Shown here piece by piece: positions 26,488 to 36,485 of a DNA stretch of 64,000 nucleotides. Position 1 is the first letter of the stretch; each line of letters begins with the position of its first letter. The DNA is from Stenotrophomonas pavanii. GTDB lineage: Bacteria > Pseudomonadota > Gammaproteobacteria > Xanthomonadales > Xanthomonadaceae. The notes beneath the pieces are model-generated. The model searched no databases, was not told where the DNA came from, and saw only the letters and a program-made list of their open reading frames with translations. Both the position numbers and the translations under genes were made by a program. The DNA lies in the NCBI RefSeq assembly GCF_900101175.1, contig NZ_FNFQ01000001.1:620001-684000 (forward strand). Direction: 5' to 3'.

Positions 26488-27267
26488 TTACTCGTCGCCA
26501 GCGCTCTGGCGCTGCAGGATGGAGCTGAACTCTTCGGCGAAGGTCTCGAACCGCACCGACATGCGCTCGACGCGGGTGGTGAAGCGGTTGTACGCCCACA
26601 CCGCCGGGATCGCCACGAACAGGCCGATGGCGGTGGCGAACAGGGCTTCGGAAATGCCCGGCGCGACGGCGGCGATGCCGGCCTGCGCACCGCTGCTGAT
26701 CATGTCGTGCATGGTCACCATGATGCCGAACACGGTACCGACCAGGCCCACGTACGGCGCGGTGGAGCCGATGTTGGCCAGCAGCTCCAGGTTGCGCTCG
26801 AGCTGGTCCACTTCACGGGTATAGGTGGTGCGCATGGCGCGCTGGGCGCCTTCCAGCTGCGCGCGGCCATCCAGGCGGCGCTTGTCGCGCAGGCGGGTGT
26901 ACTCGCGGAAGCCGGCTTCGAAGATGGCTTCCAGGCCGGTCACGCTGCGGCTGCGGTCGGTGGCCGCGCTGTACAGCTTGCCCAGGTCGGCACCGGACCA
27001 GAAGCGGTTCTCGAACTCGTCGGCTTCGCGGGTGGCCTGCTTGAACACGCGGGCCTTGCGGAAAATGATCACCCAGCTGACGAACGAGCCGACCAGCAGC
27101 AGCAGCACGATGATCTTCACCGGCAGGCTGGCCTTCGCCATCAGTTCGAGGTAGTTGATGCCGCCGCCGGTGGTGGCCTGGGCAAGGGTCTGTGTCGCGG
27201 CGTTGCTGACGTCGGCCGGCAGTGCCTCGGTGACCGTGGCCTGCAGGGCCAGGAGCGTTGCGATCAT
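26488..27267 (-). CDS. tolQ: TolQ, MotA/ExbB-type proton-channel subunit
   Basis: Inner-membrane channel partner of TolR and TolA. The 259-residue protein has three transmembrane segments: one near 45-68, and two in the C-terminal half with the conserved PYVGLVGTVFGIM and ALFATAIGLFVAIPAVW. The start at 27267 is preceded by GAGGAAC at good spacing, which favours it over in-frame codons upstream. Ten bp after ybgC. Confidence 0.96.
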   Translation of the reverse strand: MIATLLALQATVTEALPADVSNAATQTLAQATTGGGINYLELMAKASLPVKIIVLLLLVGSFVSWVIIFRKARVFKQATREADEFENRFWSGADLGKLYSAATDRSRSVTGLEAIFEAGFREYTRLRDKRRLDGRAQLEGAQRAMRTTYTREVDQLERNLELLANIGSTAPYVGLVGTVFGIMVTMHDMISSGAQAGIAAVAPGISEALFATAIGLFVAIPAVWAYNRFTTRVERMSVRFETFAEEFSSILQRQSAGDE

Positions 27268-27277
27268 CCGTTGTTCC

Positions 27278-27709
27278 TCAGTGTTCGGATTCGGGGTGGA
27301 GGTGGGGTTGCAGCACGGCAAGGACGGCCTCGTCCATGCCACGCGGGCGGAAACTGGCCGCTTCCAGTGCGGCGATGCGGACCTGGGCCGACAGCAGCAG
27401 CTCGCCGTCGCGCAGGATCTGCTGATCGAAGACCATGCTGGCCTTCTTCAGCTGGACCAGGCGGGCAGTCACCTGCAGGGTGTCATCCAGCCGTGCCGGC
27501 CTGATGAAATCCATCTGCATCGAGCGCACCGCGAAGACCATCCCGTGCTCGGCGCGCATGCGCTCCTGGCCGTAGCCGAGCGCGCGCATCCATTCGGTCC
27601 GGGCCCGTTCCATGAAGGCCACGTAGCGGGCGTGGTAGACCACGCCACCCGCGTCGGTATCTTCCCAGTAAATGCGTGTCGGCCAACTGAATCGCGGCTC
27701 AACCGACAT
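27278..27709 (-). CDS. ybgC: YbgC, acyl-CoA thioesterase of the Tol-Pal operon
   Basis: A 143-residue hot-dog-fold thioesterase that hydrolyses acyl-CoA esters and is usually first in the tol-pal operon. The active-site segment [24 protein letters not shown] (about residues 14-37) carries the Asp and the HAR motif of YbgC/4-HBT enzymes. It overlaps the ruvB 3' end by 11 nt, so it is fused transcriptionally to the ruv genes. Confidence 0.94.
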   Translation of the reverse strand: MSVEPRFSWPTRIYWEDTDAGGVVYHARYVAFMERARTEWMRALGYGQERMRAEHGMVFAVRSMQMDFIRPARLDDTLQVTARLVQLKKASMVFDQQILRDGELLLSAQVRIAALEAASFRPRGMDEAVLAVLQPHLHPESEH

Positions 27710-28739
27710 CGGGAACCTCCGCGAACAGGTCCTGCGGCGGATTCTTCGGCTTCAGGCCCATGTGCCGGTAAGCCTTGTGGGTGGCCATGCGGCCGCGCGC
27801 GGTACGCACCAGGAAGCCCTGCTGGATCAGGTACGGCTCGACCACGTCTTCCAGCGTGCCACGTTCCTCCGACAGCGCCGCGGCCAGCGATTCGATGCCG
27901 ACCGGGCCGCCGTCGAAGTAGTCGACCAGGGTCTTGAGCAGGCGCCGGTCCAGCTCGTCGAAGCCCTCCGGGTCGACCTTCAGCATCTTCATCGCGGCCT
28001 GTGCCACCGCCTCGTCGATATGGCCGCCGGCCTTCACCTGGGCGTAGTCACGCACGCGGCGCAGCAGGCGATTGGCGATACGCGGGGTGCCGCGCGCGCG
28101 GCGCGCGATCTCGCCGGCGCCATCGGCGGTGCAGTCGATGCCGAGGATGGTGGCCGAGCGGCGCACGATCCGGGTCAGTTCTTCAACGCTGTAGAACTCC
28201 AGGCGCTGGACGATGCCGAAGCGGTCGCGCAGCGGTGCGGTCAGCAGGCCGGCGCGGGTGGTGGCCCCGATCAGGGTGAACGGGGGCAGGTCGATCTTGA
28301 TCGAGCGGGCGGCAGGGCCCTCGCCGATCATGATGTCGATCTGGAAGTCTTCCATCGCCGGGTACAGCACTTCCTCGACCACCGGCGACAGGCGGTGGAT
28401 CTCGTCCACGAACAGCACGTCGTGCGGCTGGAGGTTGGTCAGCAGCGCTGCGAGGTCGCCGGCCTTCTCGATCACCGGGCCGGAGGTCACCCGCAGGGCC
28501 ACGCCCAGCTCGTTGGCGATGACGTGGCTGAGGGTGGTCTTGCCGAGGCCGGGCGGCCCGAAGATCAGCACGTGGTCGAGCGCGTCGCCGCGGGCCTTGG
28601 CCGCTTCGATGTAGATCTCCAGCTGCTCGCGCACCGGGGCCTGGCCAAGATAGTCGGCCAGGCGCTTGGGGCGGATGCTGGCGTCGGCGGCGTCATCCTC
28701 GCGGGTGGCGCCGGCGCCGATGATGCGGTCGTCGGTCAT
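27699..28739 (-). CDS. ruvB: RuvB, Holliday-junction branch-migration ATPase
   Basis: Hexameric AAA+ motor that drives branch migration with RuvA. The 346-residue protein has Walker A GPPGLGKT at 61-68, Walker B DEIH at 112-115, sensor GATTRAG and the arginine-finger segment LRDRFG. The C-terminal winged helix is present ([22 protein letters not shown]). The start at 28739 gives the usual length; the ribosome binding site is weak. It is separated from ruvA by kup and a REP pair, an uncommon arrangement outside xanthomonads. Confidence 0.96.
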   Translation of the reverse strand: MTDDRIIGAGATREDDAADASIRPKRLADYLGQAPVREQLEIYIEAAKARGDALDHVLIFGPPGLGKTTLSHVIANELGVALRVTSGPVIEKAGDLAALLTNLQPHDVLFVDEIHRLSPVVEEVLYPAMEDFQIDIMIGEGPAARSIKIDLPPFTLIGATTRAGLLTAPLRDRFGIVQRLEFYSVEELTRIVRRSATILGIDCTADGAGEIARRARGTPRIANRLLRRVRDYAQVKAGGHIDEAVAQAAMKMLKVDPEGFDELDRRLLKTLVDYFDGGPVGIESLAAALSEERGTLEDVVEPYLIQQGFLVRTARGRMATHKAYRHMGLKPKNPPQDLFAEVPDVG

Positions 28740-28785
28740 ACCGTGATTATGCGGTAAATGGTTGCATTCCGGGGCCGGAAGCACG

Positions 28786-28859
28786 GTAGTGCCGGCCGCT
28801 GGCCGGCAACCCCATGAACACCAGTGGTGCGGCGGATGCCGGCCAGCGGCCGGCACTAC
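28786..28859. repeat. SMAG REP inverted pair between kup and ruvB
   Basis: One element at 28786-28808 reads GTAG on +, and its mirror at 28837-28859 ends CTAC. The two could fold into one long hairpin and uncouple ruvB from kup at the RNA level. Confidence 0.88.
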
Positions 28860-28865
28860 CAGACC

Positions 28866-30785
28866 TCAGATCTCGACCTGGGCCCCGAGTTCCACCAGGC
28901 GGTTGCCCGGAATCCGGAAGAAGCCGGTGGCCGGGGCGGCGTTGCGATGCATCAGCGCGAACAGCTTGTCGCGCCAGATCGGCATGCCGCGGTTGGCGGT
29001 GGCCACGATGGTCTCGCGGCTGGCGAAGAAGGTGGTGTCCATCGGGTCGAAGTAGATGCCGCCGTGGTCACACGAACGCATCAGCGCCAGCGGCACGTCC
29101 GGGGTCTCCATGAAACCGAAGCGCACGTAGACCCGGTAGAACTCGTCGCCCACCGATTCGATCTTCAGCCGCTGCCCTTCCATCGCATAGGGGATCGGCA
29201 GGGTTTCCACGTGCAGGAACACGTTGCGCTCGTGCAGCACCTTGTTGTGCTTGAGGTTGTGCATCAGCGCATGCGGCGCCACGGTCGGGTCGGCGGTGAG
29301 GAACACCGCGGTGCCCGGCACGCGTACCGGCGGGGCCAGCATCAGGCCCGGCAGGAAGGTATCCAGGCGGATGCCGTCCTTGCGGATCTCGTCGCGCAGC
29401 AGCTCGCGGCCACGGCGCCAGGTGCGCATCATGGTGAACAGGAAGATGCCCAGCACCACCGGGAACCAGGCGCCCTGCAGCAGCTTGGCGCCGTTGGCGA
29501 TGACGAAGCCGAGGTCGATGATGAAGAACACCACGCACAGCGGCAGCAGCCAGCCACGCGACTTCGGCCACAAGGTGCGCGCCACCACGGCCAGCAGCAG
29601 GGTGTCGATCAGCATCGTGGCCGACACCGAAATGCCGTACGCCACGGCCAGGTTGGACGAGCTGCGGAAGGCCAGCACCAGGCCGAATACCATCACCGCG
29701 ATGCCCCAGTTGATGCCCGGGATGTAGATCTGGCCAATGGTGTCGTGCGAGGTGTGCTTGATGCGCATGCGCGGGATGTAGCCCAGCTGCATGGCCTGGC
29801 GCGAGACCGAGAATGCGCCGGTGATGACCGACTGCGACGCGATCACCGCCGCCATGGTGGCCAGGATGATCATCGGGTACAGCGCCCACGAGGGCACGGC
29901 CTCGAAGAACGGATTCTTCAGCGCCTCGGGGTGGTTGAGTACCAGCGCGCCCTGCCCCAGGTAGTTCAGCACCAGGCACGGCAGCACGAAGAAGTACCAG
30001 GCATGGCGGATCGGACGCAGGCCGAAGTGGCCCATGTCGGCGTACAACGCCTCACCGCCGGTCACCGCCAGCACCACCGCGCCAAGGATGAAGATGCCGT
30101 GCCAGCCATGCTCCATGAAGAAGCGGATGCCCCACCACGGATTGAACGCCTTCAGCACCTCCGGTGCGTCGACGATGTTGTAGATGCCGATCGCCGCCAG
30201 CGACAGGAACCAGATCGCCATGATCGGCCCGAACGCCTTGCCGATCTTCTCGGTGCCGAAGCGCTGCGCGGCGAACACCGCCAGCAGCACCACCAGGGTG
30301 ACCGGCACGATGAAGACATGCAGGCCCGGCGCGGCCACCTCCAGGCCTTCCACCGCGCTGAGCACGGACATCGCCGGGGTGATCACGCCGTCGCCGAAAA
30401 ACAGCGAGGCGCCGAAGATGCCCAGGATGCCCACCACGTACGCCGAGCGCGAGCCGTTGCGCAGCGTGCGCTGGGTCAGTGCCATCAGCGCCATGATGCC
30501 GCCTTCGCCGTCATTGTCGGCGCGCATGATGATGGTGACGTACTTCAGCGTCACCACCAGGTTCAGCGCCCAGAAGGCCAGCGACAGCACGCCCAGCACG
30601 GTGTCGTGGTCGCTGTTGAGCCCGTAATGCGGCGAGAACGCCTCCTTCAGGGTGTACAGCGGGCTGGTGCCGATATCGCCGAAGACCACGCCGATCGCAC
30701 CGATGACCAGCGCCAGCCCTCCAGCGGAGGGAGCGTGGCCGTGGCCGCCGGGCGCGGCTGCGTGCGGGGTTTGACTGCTGGACAT
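28866..30785 (-). CDS. kup: Kup, low-affinity potassium/proton symporter
   Basis: A 639-residue potassium uptake protein of the KUP/HAK/KT family. The family signature [17 protein letters not shown] sits just after the N-terminal Gly/His/Pro-rich stretch. About twelve transmembrane helices follow, with conserved [21 protein letters not shown] in the first half. A cytoplasmic C-terminal domain covers about 490-639. It lies inside the ruv cluster, 49 bp after ruvA and 126 bp before ruvB, on the same strand. Confidence 0.95.
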   Translation of the reverse strand: MSSSQTPHAAAPGGHGHAPSAGGLALVIGAIGVVFGDIGTSPLYTLKEAFSPHYGLNSDHDTVLGVLSLAFWALNLVVTLKYVTIIMRADNDGEGGIMALMALTQRTLRNGSRSAYVVGILGIFGASLFFGDGVITPAMSVLSAVEGLEVAAPGLHVFIVPVTLVVLLAVFAAQRFGTEKIGKAFGPIMAIWFLSLAAIGIYNIVDAPEVLKAFNPWWGIRFFMEHGWHGIFILGAVVLAVTGGEALYADMGHFGLRPIRHAWYFFVLPCLVLNYLGQGALVLNHPEALKNPFFEAVPSWALYPMIILATMAAVIASQSVITGAFSVSRQAMQLGYIPRMRIKHTSHDTIGQIYIPGINWGIAVMVFGLVLAFRSSSNLAVAYGISVSATMLIDTLLLAVVARTLWPKSRGWLLPLCVVFFIIDLGFVIANGAKLLQGAWFPVVLGIFLFTMMRTWRRGRELLRDEIRKDGIRLDTFLPGLMLAPPVRVPGTAVFLTADPTVAPHALMHNLKHNKVLHERNVFLHVETLPIPYAMEGQRLKIESVGDEFYRVYVRFGFMETPDVPLALMRSCDHGGIYFDPMDTTFFASRETIVATANRGMPIWRDKLFALMHRNAAPATGFFRIPGNRLVELGAQVEI

Positions 30786-30834
30786 GGGACTCCTGGCGAA
30801 GCTCAGGCGGTTCGTTGAGGGAAAGGAAGGCCGT

Positions 30835-31428
30835 TCAGCGCAGCGCCGACTGCAGCGCCTTGCGGATCACGGTGGCCACTTCGTCGCCTTCATTGAAGGC
30901 ATCGCGGGCCATGCGGGCCGCTTCGGCCGGCTTGTAGCCCAGCTGCTGCAGGGCCACGGTGGCATCGGACAGCGGATCGGCCGGCGCCGGGCCGCTGCCG
31001 GTGGGCAGCGCGCCGCCGGCACCGAACTGGGCGGCACGGTCACGCAGTTCCAGCACCATGCGCTCGGCAGTCTTCTTGCCGATACCCGGGATGCGGGTCA
31101 ATGCGGTGATGTCGCCGGCCTGGACCATCCGCGCGAATTCCTCGACGCTGACGCCGGACAGCACGGCCAGCGCGATCTTCGCGCCGATGCCGCTGACCTT
31201 CTGCACGTCGCGGAACAGGCGCCGCTCGCCCTCGCGCAAGAAGCCGTACAGCGAGACGCTGTCCTCCTTCTGCGCGTAGTGGGTGTACAGGGTGACCTCG
31301 CGGCCGAGCTCGGGCAGGTCGTAGAAGGTGCTCATCGGCGCCTCCAGTTCGTAGCCCACTCCGTTCACGTCCACCACCAGCCACGGCGGCGCCTTGTAGG
31401 CGACGATGCCGCGCAGTCGACCGATCAT
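30835..31428 (-). CDS. ruvA: RuvA, Holliday-junction recognition subunit
   Basis: Tetramer that binds four-way DNA junctions and loads RuvB. The 197-residue protein has an N-terminal OB-fold ([17 protein letters not shown]). Two helix-hairpin-helix motifs follow ([15 protein letters not shown] and [16 protein letters not shown]), then a flexible linker and the C-terminal domain that touches RuvB. It follows ruvC by 13 bp. Confidence 0.96.
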   Translation of the reverse strand: MIGRLRGIVAYKAPPWLVVDVNGVGYELEAPMSTFYDLPELGREVTLYTHYAQKEDSVSLYGFLREGERRLFRDVQKVSGIGAKIALAVLSGVSVEEFARMVQAGDITALTRIPGIGKKTAERMVLELRDRAAQFGAGGALPTGSGPAPADPLSDATVALQQLGYKPAEAARMARDAFNEGDEVATVIRKALQSALR

Positions 31429-31441
31429 TGCGTGCAGCTCC

Positions 31442-31963
31442 TCATTTGCGGCCCCACGCCTGGCGGGCACTGAGCCCCAGGCGGTTTGCCGTTGCCCTTA
31501 CGTGGGCATGGGTGATCGCCACCGCCAACGCGTCGGCCGCGTCGGCCTGCAGCTTGGTTTTCAGGTTGAGCATGAGCCCGACCATGTGTTGAACCTGTTG
31601 CTTTTCGGCGCCACCACGGCCCACCACGGCGAGCTTGATCTCGCTGGCAGCGTATTCGTGCACCGGCAGGTCGCGCAGCACCACCGCCGAGATCGCCGCG
31701 CCGCGGGCCTGGCCCAGCTTCAACGCCGAATCGGGATTGCGGGCCATGAACACCTTTTCGATGGCCACTTCGTGCGGCTGGTACTCGCGGCACAGGTCGG
31801 CCAGGCCCAGCACCAGCAGTTTCATGCGCTGCGGGAAGTCGTCGGCACCCAGCAGCACCAGCGGCTGGTGGTGCACGTAACTGACGCGGCCGGCAGCATC
31901 GACATCGATGATGCCGACCCCGGTCCGCTGCGAACCGGGATCGATGCCGAGGATGCGGGTCAT
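31442..31963 (-). CDS. ruvC: RuvC, Holliday-junction resolvase
   Basis: Endonuclease that cleaves Holliday junctions symmetrically. The 173-residue protein has the RNase H-like acidic residues in [12 protein letters not shown] (D8), IEKVFM, and the C-terminal [14 protein letters not shown]. Length is normal. It is the second gene of the yebC-ruvC-ruvA order. Confidence 0.96.
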   Translation of the reverse strand: MTRILGIDPGSQRTGVGIIDVDAAGRVSYVHHQPLVLLGADDFPQRMKLLVLGLADLCREYQPHEVAIEKVFMARNPDSALKLGQARGAAISAVVLRDLPVHEYAASEIKLAVVGRGGAEKQQVQHMVGLMLNLKTKLQADAADALAVAITHAHVRATANRLGLSARQAWGRK

Positions 31964-32068
31964 GCCGCGCTCCTGGCGGGGCGGAACGGAGTGCGCTGGC
32001 AGGCGTATGGGCTCATGACTGTCCGCGGTGACCGTTCAACGGCCCGCGCCCAGGCCGTCGGGGACGGC

Positions 32069-32800
32069 TCAGGCGTAGGCGTCGGCGCCGAGTTCGGCGT
32101 TGGAATACACGTTCTGCACGTCGTCCAGGTCTTCGAGCATGTCCAGCAGCTTCTTGACCTGCAGGGCGACCTCGCCCTCGACCTTGATGTCGTTGTCGGC
32201 GCGGAAGGTGATCTCGGCGTGGTCGGCGACATGCCCGGCAGCGGCCATCGCGTCCTTGACCGCGTTGAACGCGTCAGGGCTGGTGACCACGTCGATCGAA
32301 CCGTCGTCGGGATAGACCACGATGTCGTCGGCGCCGGCCTCTATGGCCGCTTCGGTGATCATTTCCTCGTCGGCGCCGGGGGCGAAGCTGAGCACGCCCA
32401 GGCGCTTGAACATGAAGGCTACCGAGCCTTCGGTGCCCATGTTGCCGCCGCACTTGCTGAACGCATGGCGGACGTCGGCCACGGTGCGCACGCGGTTGTC
32501 GGTCAGGCAGTCGACGATCACGGCCACGCCACCCGGGGCATAGCCCTCGTAGCGGATTTCCTCGTAATCGACGCCTTCCAGTTCACCGGTGGCCTTCTTG
32601 ATGGCGCGCTCGATCACGTCCTTGGACATGTTCACGGCCAGGCCCTTGTCCACCGCCACGCGCAGGCGCGGGTTGTTGTTGGGGTCGCCTCCACCGCCGC
32701 GCGCGGCAACGCCGATCTCGCGGATGATCTTGGTGAAAATCTTGCCGCGCTTCGCGTCGGACGCGTTCTTGCGGGCTTCGATGGAGGGGCCTCTACCCAT
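32069..32800 (-). CDS. yebC: YebC/TACO1-family protein
   Basis: A 243-residue YebC/PmpR-type protein. Family members were annotated as transcriptional regulators and more recently linked to translation of difficult sequences such as proline runs. The family start [11 protein letters not shown] and the blocks [35 protein letters not shown] and [14 protein letters not shown] are intact. First gene of the ruv series, 105 bp before ruvC. Confidence 0.95.
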   Translation of the reverse strand: MGRGPSIEARKNASDAKRGKIFTKIIREIGVAARGGGGDPNNNPRLRVAVDKGLAVNMSKDVIERAIKKATGELEGVDYEEIRYEGYAPGGVAVIVDCLTDNRVRTVADVRHAFSKCGGNMGTEGSVAFMFKRLGVLSFAPGADEEMITEAAIEAGADDIVVYPDDGSIDVVTSPDAFNAVKDAMAAAGHVADHAEITFRADNDIKVEGEVALQVKKLLDMLEDLDDVQNVYSNAELGADAYA

Positions 32801-32885
32801 GGGTGCTACCGTTTGGCTGCTTCAGGATCAAGGCGCGGATTCTACCTGATCGGGGGCGGCAACCGTGTCTAGGCCCCCTATTGTT

Positions 32886-32953
32886 GTAGCGCCGAGCCAA
32901 TGCTCGGCTCAATCGGCCCGACGGAATGCCGCCGAGCATGGGCTCGGCGCTGC
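32886..32953. repeat. SMAG-like REP inverted pair, GCCGAGC stem
   Basis: A GTAG-headed hairpin at 32886-32909 (GCCGAGC around CAAT) and a mirrored copy at 32931-32953 (GCCGAGC paired with GCTCGGC, ending CTGC). It lies between yebC and the hydrolase gene. Confidence 0.8.
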
Positions 32954-32977
32954 AAGGCGGCCCTGCGTTCCCTGCCG

Positions 32978-33610
32978 CTAGGCCGCCGCCGCGTCGCGGC
33001 TGTGGTCGAAGTGGCCGTGGCGCAGGAAATGCGCGGTCTGCCGCGCGGCATCAGGCGACACCACCAGGCCGCTGTGGCTGGTGCGGACCACGCAATGGTC
33101 GGCCAGGCCCGGCAGCCGCGTCTCGGCCAGTGCCACGGTGCCGTCGGACGCATCGTCGATCGCGCCCAGCAGGCTGCCCAGCCCATGCGGCACCGATCCG
33201 GCGATCAGCCCGACTTCGGCATCGCCCTGCCAGTCCGGCAGGCCATCAAGCAACAATTCGCTGCTGCGCCCCAGTGCCAGGCCCCAGCCGTGCTCGGACA
33301 ACGAGCGCGCGGTCCCACTGCCGCGCAGCGGCGAACCGAGGCAGACCACGCGCTGCACCGGCAGTTCCGGGTTGCGCCGCAGCGCCTCCAGCGCCAGCAG
33401 TCCGCCCAGGCTGTGGCCGACCAGCGACAACGGGCCGGCGTCGGCCAGCCGCTCCAGCAGCTGCGGCACGGCCACGTCGGGGCCGCCGAACACCGAGGAG
33501 TAGCCGAACGCATGCACCTGGAAGCCGCGCGCGCGCAGGCGCCAGGCCAGCGGCCCGACCCAGGCGCGGGCATTCCAGATGCCATGCAGCAGCAGTACGG
33601 GGGGAGTCAT
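32978..33610 (-). CDS. Small alpha/beta hydrolase
   Basis: A 210-residue lipase/esterase-like hydrolase with an N-terminal LLLHGIWNARAW oxyanion-hole segment. The nucleophile elbow GHSLGG has Ser at 67, and a late GHFDHS segment may supply the catalytic His. There is no signal peptide, so it is cytoplasmic. The substrate is unknown. It is the last gene of an apparent series aspS, acidic protein, GNAT, hydrolase, with a 75-bp gap before it. Confidence 0.82.
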   Translation of the reverse strand: MTPPVLLLHGIWNARAWVGPLAWRLRARGFQVHAFGYSSVFGGPDVAVPQLLERLADAGPLSLVGHSLGGLLALEALRRNPELPVQRVVCLGSPLRGSGTARSLSEHGWGLALGRSSELLLDGLPDWQGDAEVGLIAGSVPHGLGSLLGAIDDASDGTVALAETRLPGLADHCVVRTSHSGLVVSPDAARQTAHFLRHGHFDHSRDAAAA

Positions 33611-33685
33611 GCAAACAGCCTGGCGGTCAGCGGGGCAGGAACGTGGGGTGATTGAACACGCGCGCGCAGCAAGCCGCGGTGAACG

Positions 33686-34207
33686 TCAGGACGCGCGCGG
33701 TGCGCGGCGCAGGATGAATTCCAGATCGTTGGTATCGCCAACCGGGAACAGGTACTCGCCGGCCTTCTCGAAACCGTAGCGTGCATAGAAGCGCTGCGCG
33801 CCGAAGTTCTCCGACCATACCCCCAGCCAGAGCGTGCGCGGGCCTTCGTGCTCCAGCCAGGCCAGTGCGGTTTCCAGCAGGCGGCTGCCCCAGCCGCAGC
33901 TCTGCTGGGTCTTGATCAGGTACAGGCGCTTGAGTTCGCCGTCACCGGGTTTCACCTCCGGATGCGGCAGGCCGCAGGGGCCGGCGGCGGCATGGCCGAC
34001 CGCCTCCCCGTCCAGTTCCAGCAGCCACACCGCGTAATCGGGGTGGGCCAGGATCACGCGCTGGCGCTCGACCGAGTAGGCCTCTTCGAGGAAGGCCTGC
34101 AGGTCCTGCGGCGGGTACAGATGGCCGAAGGTTTCGGTGAACGTGCGGGCGGCCAGCGCCGACAGGGTCGGCGCGTCGTCCACGGTGGCGCGGCGGATCG
34201 AATACAT
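33686..34207 (-). CDS. GNAT-family N-acetyltransferase (paralogue of the 12.7-kb gene)
   Basis: A 173-residue GNAT. Shared blocks with the protein encoded at 12655-13167 include LYPPQDL, ELKRLYLI, RTLWLGVWSENFGAQRFYARYG and LEFILRR. The acetyl-CoA loop region is QQSCGWGSRLLETAL. The substrate is unknown. The start at 34207 (MYSIRRATVDD) fits the family N-terminus; longer in-frame extensions are low-complexity antisense of the neighbouring acidic gene and were rejected. It lies 31 bp after the acidic-tail gene. Confidence 0.85.
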   Translation of the reverse strand: MYSIRRATVDDAPTLSALAARTFTETFGHLYPPQDLQAFLEEAYSVERQRVILAHPDYAVWLLELDGEAVGHAAAGPCGLPHPEVKPGDGELKRLYLIKTQQSCGWGSRLLETALAWLEHEGPRTLWLGVWSENFGAQRFYARYGFEKAGEYLFPVGDTNDLEFILRRAPRAS

Positions 34208-34238
34208 GCAGGAAGTTGACGCCAGGGCGAAGCGCCGG

Positions 34239-34559
34239 TCAAGCCTTTTCAGGCGATTCCGCTTCTTCGTCTTCGTCCTCGTCCTCTTCCTCGTATTCCT
34301 CTTCGTCCTCTTCTTCCTCGCCGTCCTCGTCCTCGTCGTACTCTTCCTCTTCGTCGTCCTCGTAATCCTCGACGCCGAAGTCCTCACCGTCCCAACGGCC
34401 TTCGCCGTCGGCGACGAAGGTCAGCGCCATCGCCGCCGGGTTGGTACCGACACGGACCAGCCAACCACCGAACACGCGTGCGCGCTCGGTGACCAGGGTG
34501 GCCTCGGAGCCTTCATTGCCCAGCTTTTCCCACTCCAGCGAAAACGCAAATTCGGTCAT
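34239..34559 (-). CDS. Small protein with an extreme acidic tail
   Basis: A 106-residue protein. Residues 1-50 look like a folded module (TEFAFSLEWEKLG, VTERARVFGGWLVRVG). From about residue 53 onward, most residues are Asp or Glu, with runs such as DEEEEYDEDEDGEEEEDEEE, and the end is AESPEKA. No known domain is recognised. The predicted charge is strongly negative, as in DNA mimics, histone-like chaperones or metal-binding tails; none can be chosen from sequence alone. It starts 16 bp after aspS and is probably co-transcribed with it. Confidence 0.75.
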   Translation of the reverse strand: MTEFAFSLEWEKLGNEGSEATLVTERARVFGGWLVRVGTNPAAMALTFVADGEGRWDGEDFGVEDYEDDEEEEYDEDEDGEEEEDEEEYEEEDEDEDEEAESPEKA

Positions 34560-34575
34560 TGCCTGGATCTCCTGA

Positions 34576-36327
34576 TCAGTTGGTCTTGGGGCGAACCTGG
34601 ATGTGCACTTCGGCCAGCTGCGCGTCGACGATCGGCGACGGCGCGTCGGTCATCAGATCCTGTGCACCGGTGGTCTTCGGGAACGGGATGACGTCGCGGA
34701 TCGACTCCGTGCCGGCCATCAGGGCGGCGATGCGGTCGATGCCGAAGGCGATGCCACCGTGCGGCGGCGCGCCGTAGTTCAGCGCGTCGAGCAGGAAGCC
34801 GAACTTGGCGCGGGCCTCTTCGGCACCGATGCCCAGCAGTTCGAAGACCGCACTCTGCATGTCCGGACGGTGGATACGGATCGAACCGCCGCCGATTTCA
34901 TTGCCGTTGAGCACCATGTCGTAACCGCGCGAGACGGCGGTACGGGCATTGGCGCGCAGGTCGGCGATGTCGTCCACGGCCGGTGCGGTGAAGGGGTGAT
35001 GCAGGGCGACGTAGCGCTGTTCTTCCTCGTCCCACTCGAACATCGGGAAGTCGGTGACCCACAGCGGCGCCCAGCCGTCGGCGACCAGGCCGAAGTCCTT
35101 GCCGGCCTTCAGGCGGAGCGCGCCCATGAAGTCGGAGACCTTGTTGTAGCCACCGGCACCGAAGAACACGATGTCGCCGTTGCCGGCACCGACATGGGCC
35201 ACCAGCGCGGCGAAGCGCTCTTCGCTGAAGAACTTCTGGATCGGCGAGCTGACTTCGCCGTTGTCGGCGATCTTGATGTAGGCCAGGCCCTTGGCGCCGT
35301 ACTTGGCGGCATGCGCGGCGTACTCGTCGATCTGCTTGCGGCTCAGCGACGCGCCGCCCGGGATGCGCAGCGCGGCGACGCGGCCTTCGGCATCGTTGGC
35401 CGGACCGGTGAACACCGGGAACTCGCTGTCCTTGACCAGTTCAGCCACATCGACCAGTTCCAGCGCGATGCGCAGGTCCGGCTTGTCCGAACCATAGCGA
35501 CGCATCGCCTCGGCCCAGGTCATGCGCGGGAAGCTGGCATCCAGCTCGACATCGACCACCTCCTTGAAGATGGCGCGGATCATGTCCTCGACGAAGTCCT
35601 GCACGTCGCGCTCGCGGACGAAGGCGAACTCCATGTCCAGCTGGGTGAATTCCAGCTGGCGGTCGGCGCGCAGCGCTTCGTCGCGGAAGCAGCGCGCGAT
35701 CTGGTAGTAGCGGTCGAACCCGGCCACCATCAGGATCTGCTTGAACAGCTGCGGGCTCTGCGGCAGGGCGTAGAACTCACCCGGGTGCATGCGCGCCGGC
35801 ACCAGGAAGTCGCGTGCGCCTTCCGGGGTGGCCTTGGTCAGGATCGGGGTCTCGATGTCCTGGAAGCCCTTTTCGTCCAGGTGGCGGCGCAGGGCCTGCA
35901 CCAGCTTGATGCGGGTGCGCTGCATGCGCTGCATTTCCGGGCGACGCAGGTCCAGGTAGCGGTACTTCAGGCGGGTTTCCTCGCCCGGGTTCTCGTGGGC
36001 GTGGAACGGCAGCGGCGCGGCCTTGTTCAACACGGTGATGGCCGTGGCGATCACTTCCACCTTGCCGGTGCGCATCTTGTCGTTCACCGCATGGCGGGCG
36101 CGCACGACGCCTTCCACCTGCAGTACGTCCTCGTAGCCCAGCGACGCGGCCACGGCGAACACTTCGGCGTTGTCGGCCTCCACGGTCACCTGCACGATGC
36201 CTTCATGATCCCGGAGATCGATGAAGCAGACGCCGCCCTGGTTACGGGCCACGTCGGTCCAGCCGGCGAGGGTGACAGTCTGGCCAATCAGGGTCTCGTC
36301 GACCAGGCCGCAGAAGTGGGTACGCAT
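34576..36327 (-). CDS. aspS: AspS, aspartyl-tRNA synthetase
   Basis: Charges tRNA-Asp. The 583-residue bacterial-type enzyme has an N-terminal OB-fold anticodon-binding domain (about 1-105). The class II catalytic core shows [26 protein letters not shown] and [25 protein letters not shown] insertion and the C-terminal motif 3 region ([17 protein letters not shown]) follow. The start at 36327 is supported by GGAG 9 nt upstream and by the family start MRTHFCG. Whether it also charges tRNA-Asn cannot be judged here. Confidence 0.96.
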   Translation of the reverse strand: MRTHFCGLVDETLIGQTVTLAGWTDVARNQGGVCFIDLRDHEGIVQVTVEADNAEVFAVAASLGYEDVLQVEGVVRARHAVNDKMRTGKVEVIATAITVLNKAAPLPFHAHENPGEETRLKYRYLDLRRPEMQRMQRTRIKLVQALRRHLDEKGFQDIETPILTKATPEGARDFLVPARMHPGEFYALPQSPQLFKQILMVAGFDRYYQIARCFRDEALRADRQLEFTQLDMEFAFVRERDVQDFVEDMIRAIFKEVVDVELDASFPRMTWAEAMRRYGSDKPDLRIALELVDVAELVKDSEFPVFTGPANDAEGRVAALRIPGGASLSRKQIDEYAAHAAKYGAKGLAYIKIADNGEVSSPIQKFFSEERFAALVAHVGAGNGDIVFFGAGGYNKVSDFMGALRLKAGKDFGLVADGWAPLWVTDFPMFEWDEEEQRYVALHHPFTAPAVDDIADLRANARTAVSRGYDMVLNGNEIGGGSIRIHRPDMQSAVFELLGIGAEEARAKFGFLLDALNYGAPPHGGIAFGIDRIAALMAGTESIRDVIPFPKTTGAQDLMTDAPSPIVDAQLAEVHIQVRPKTN

Positions 36328-36485
36328 GGGGGGAAGCTCCGCTGGAGAACGCCGGCACCGGATGGGGGCCGGAAAGCCTCGTATTCTGCGGCCGAGGCCC
36401 CGGCCGGGGCAAATCCGGGCAGTCACACCGGCTTGATCGCCCCGGTCCCTATAGTCGGGCACCTGCCACCGTATGGGATGCCGCC

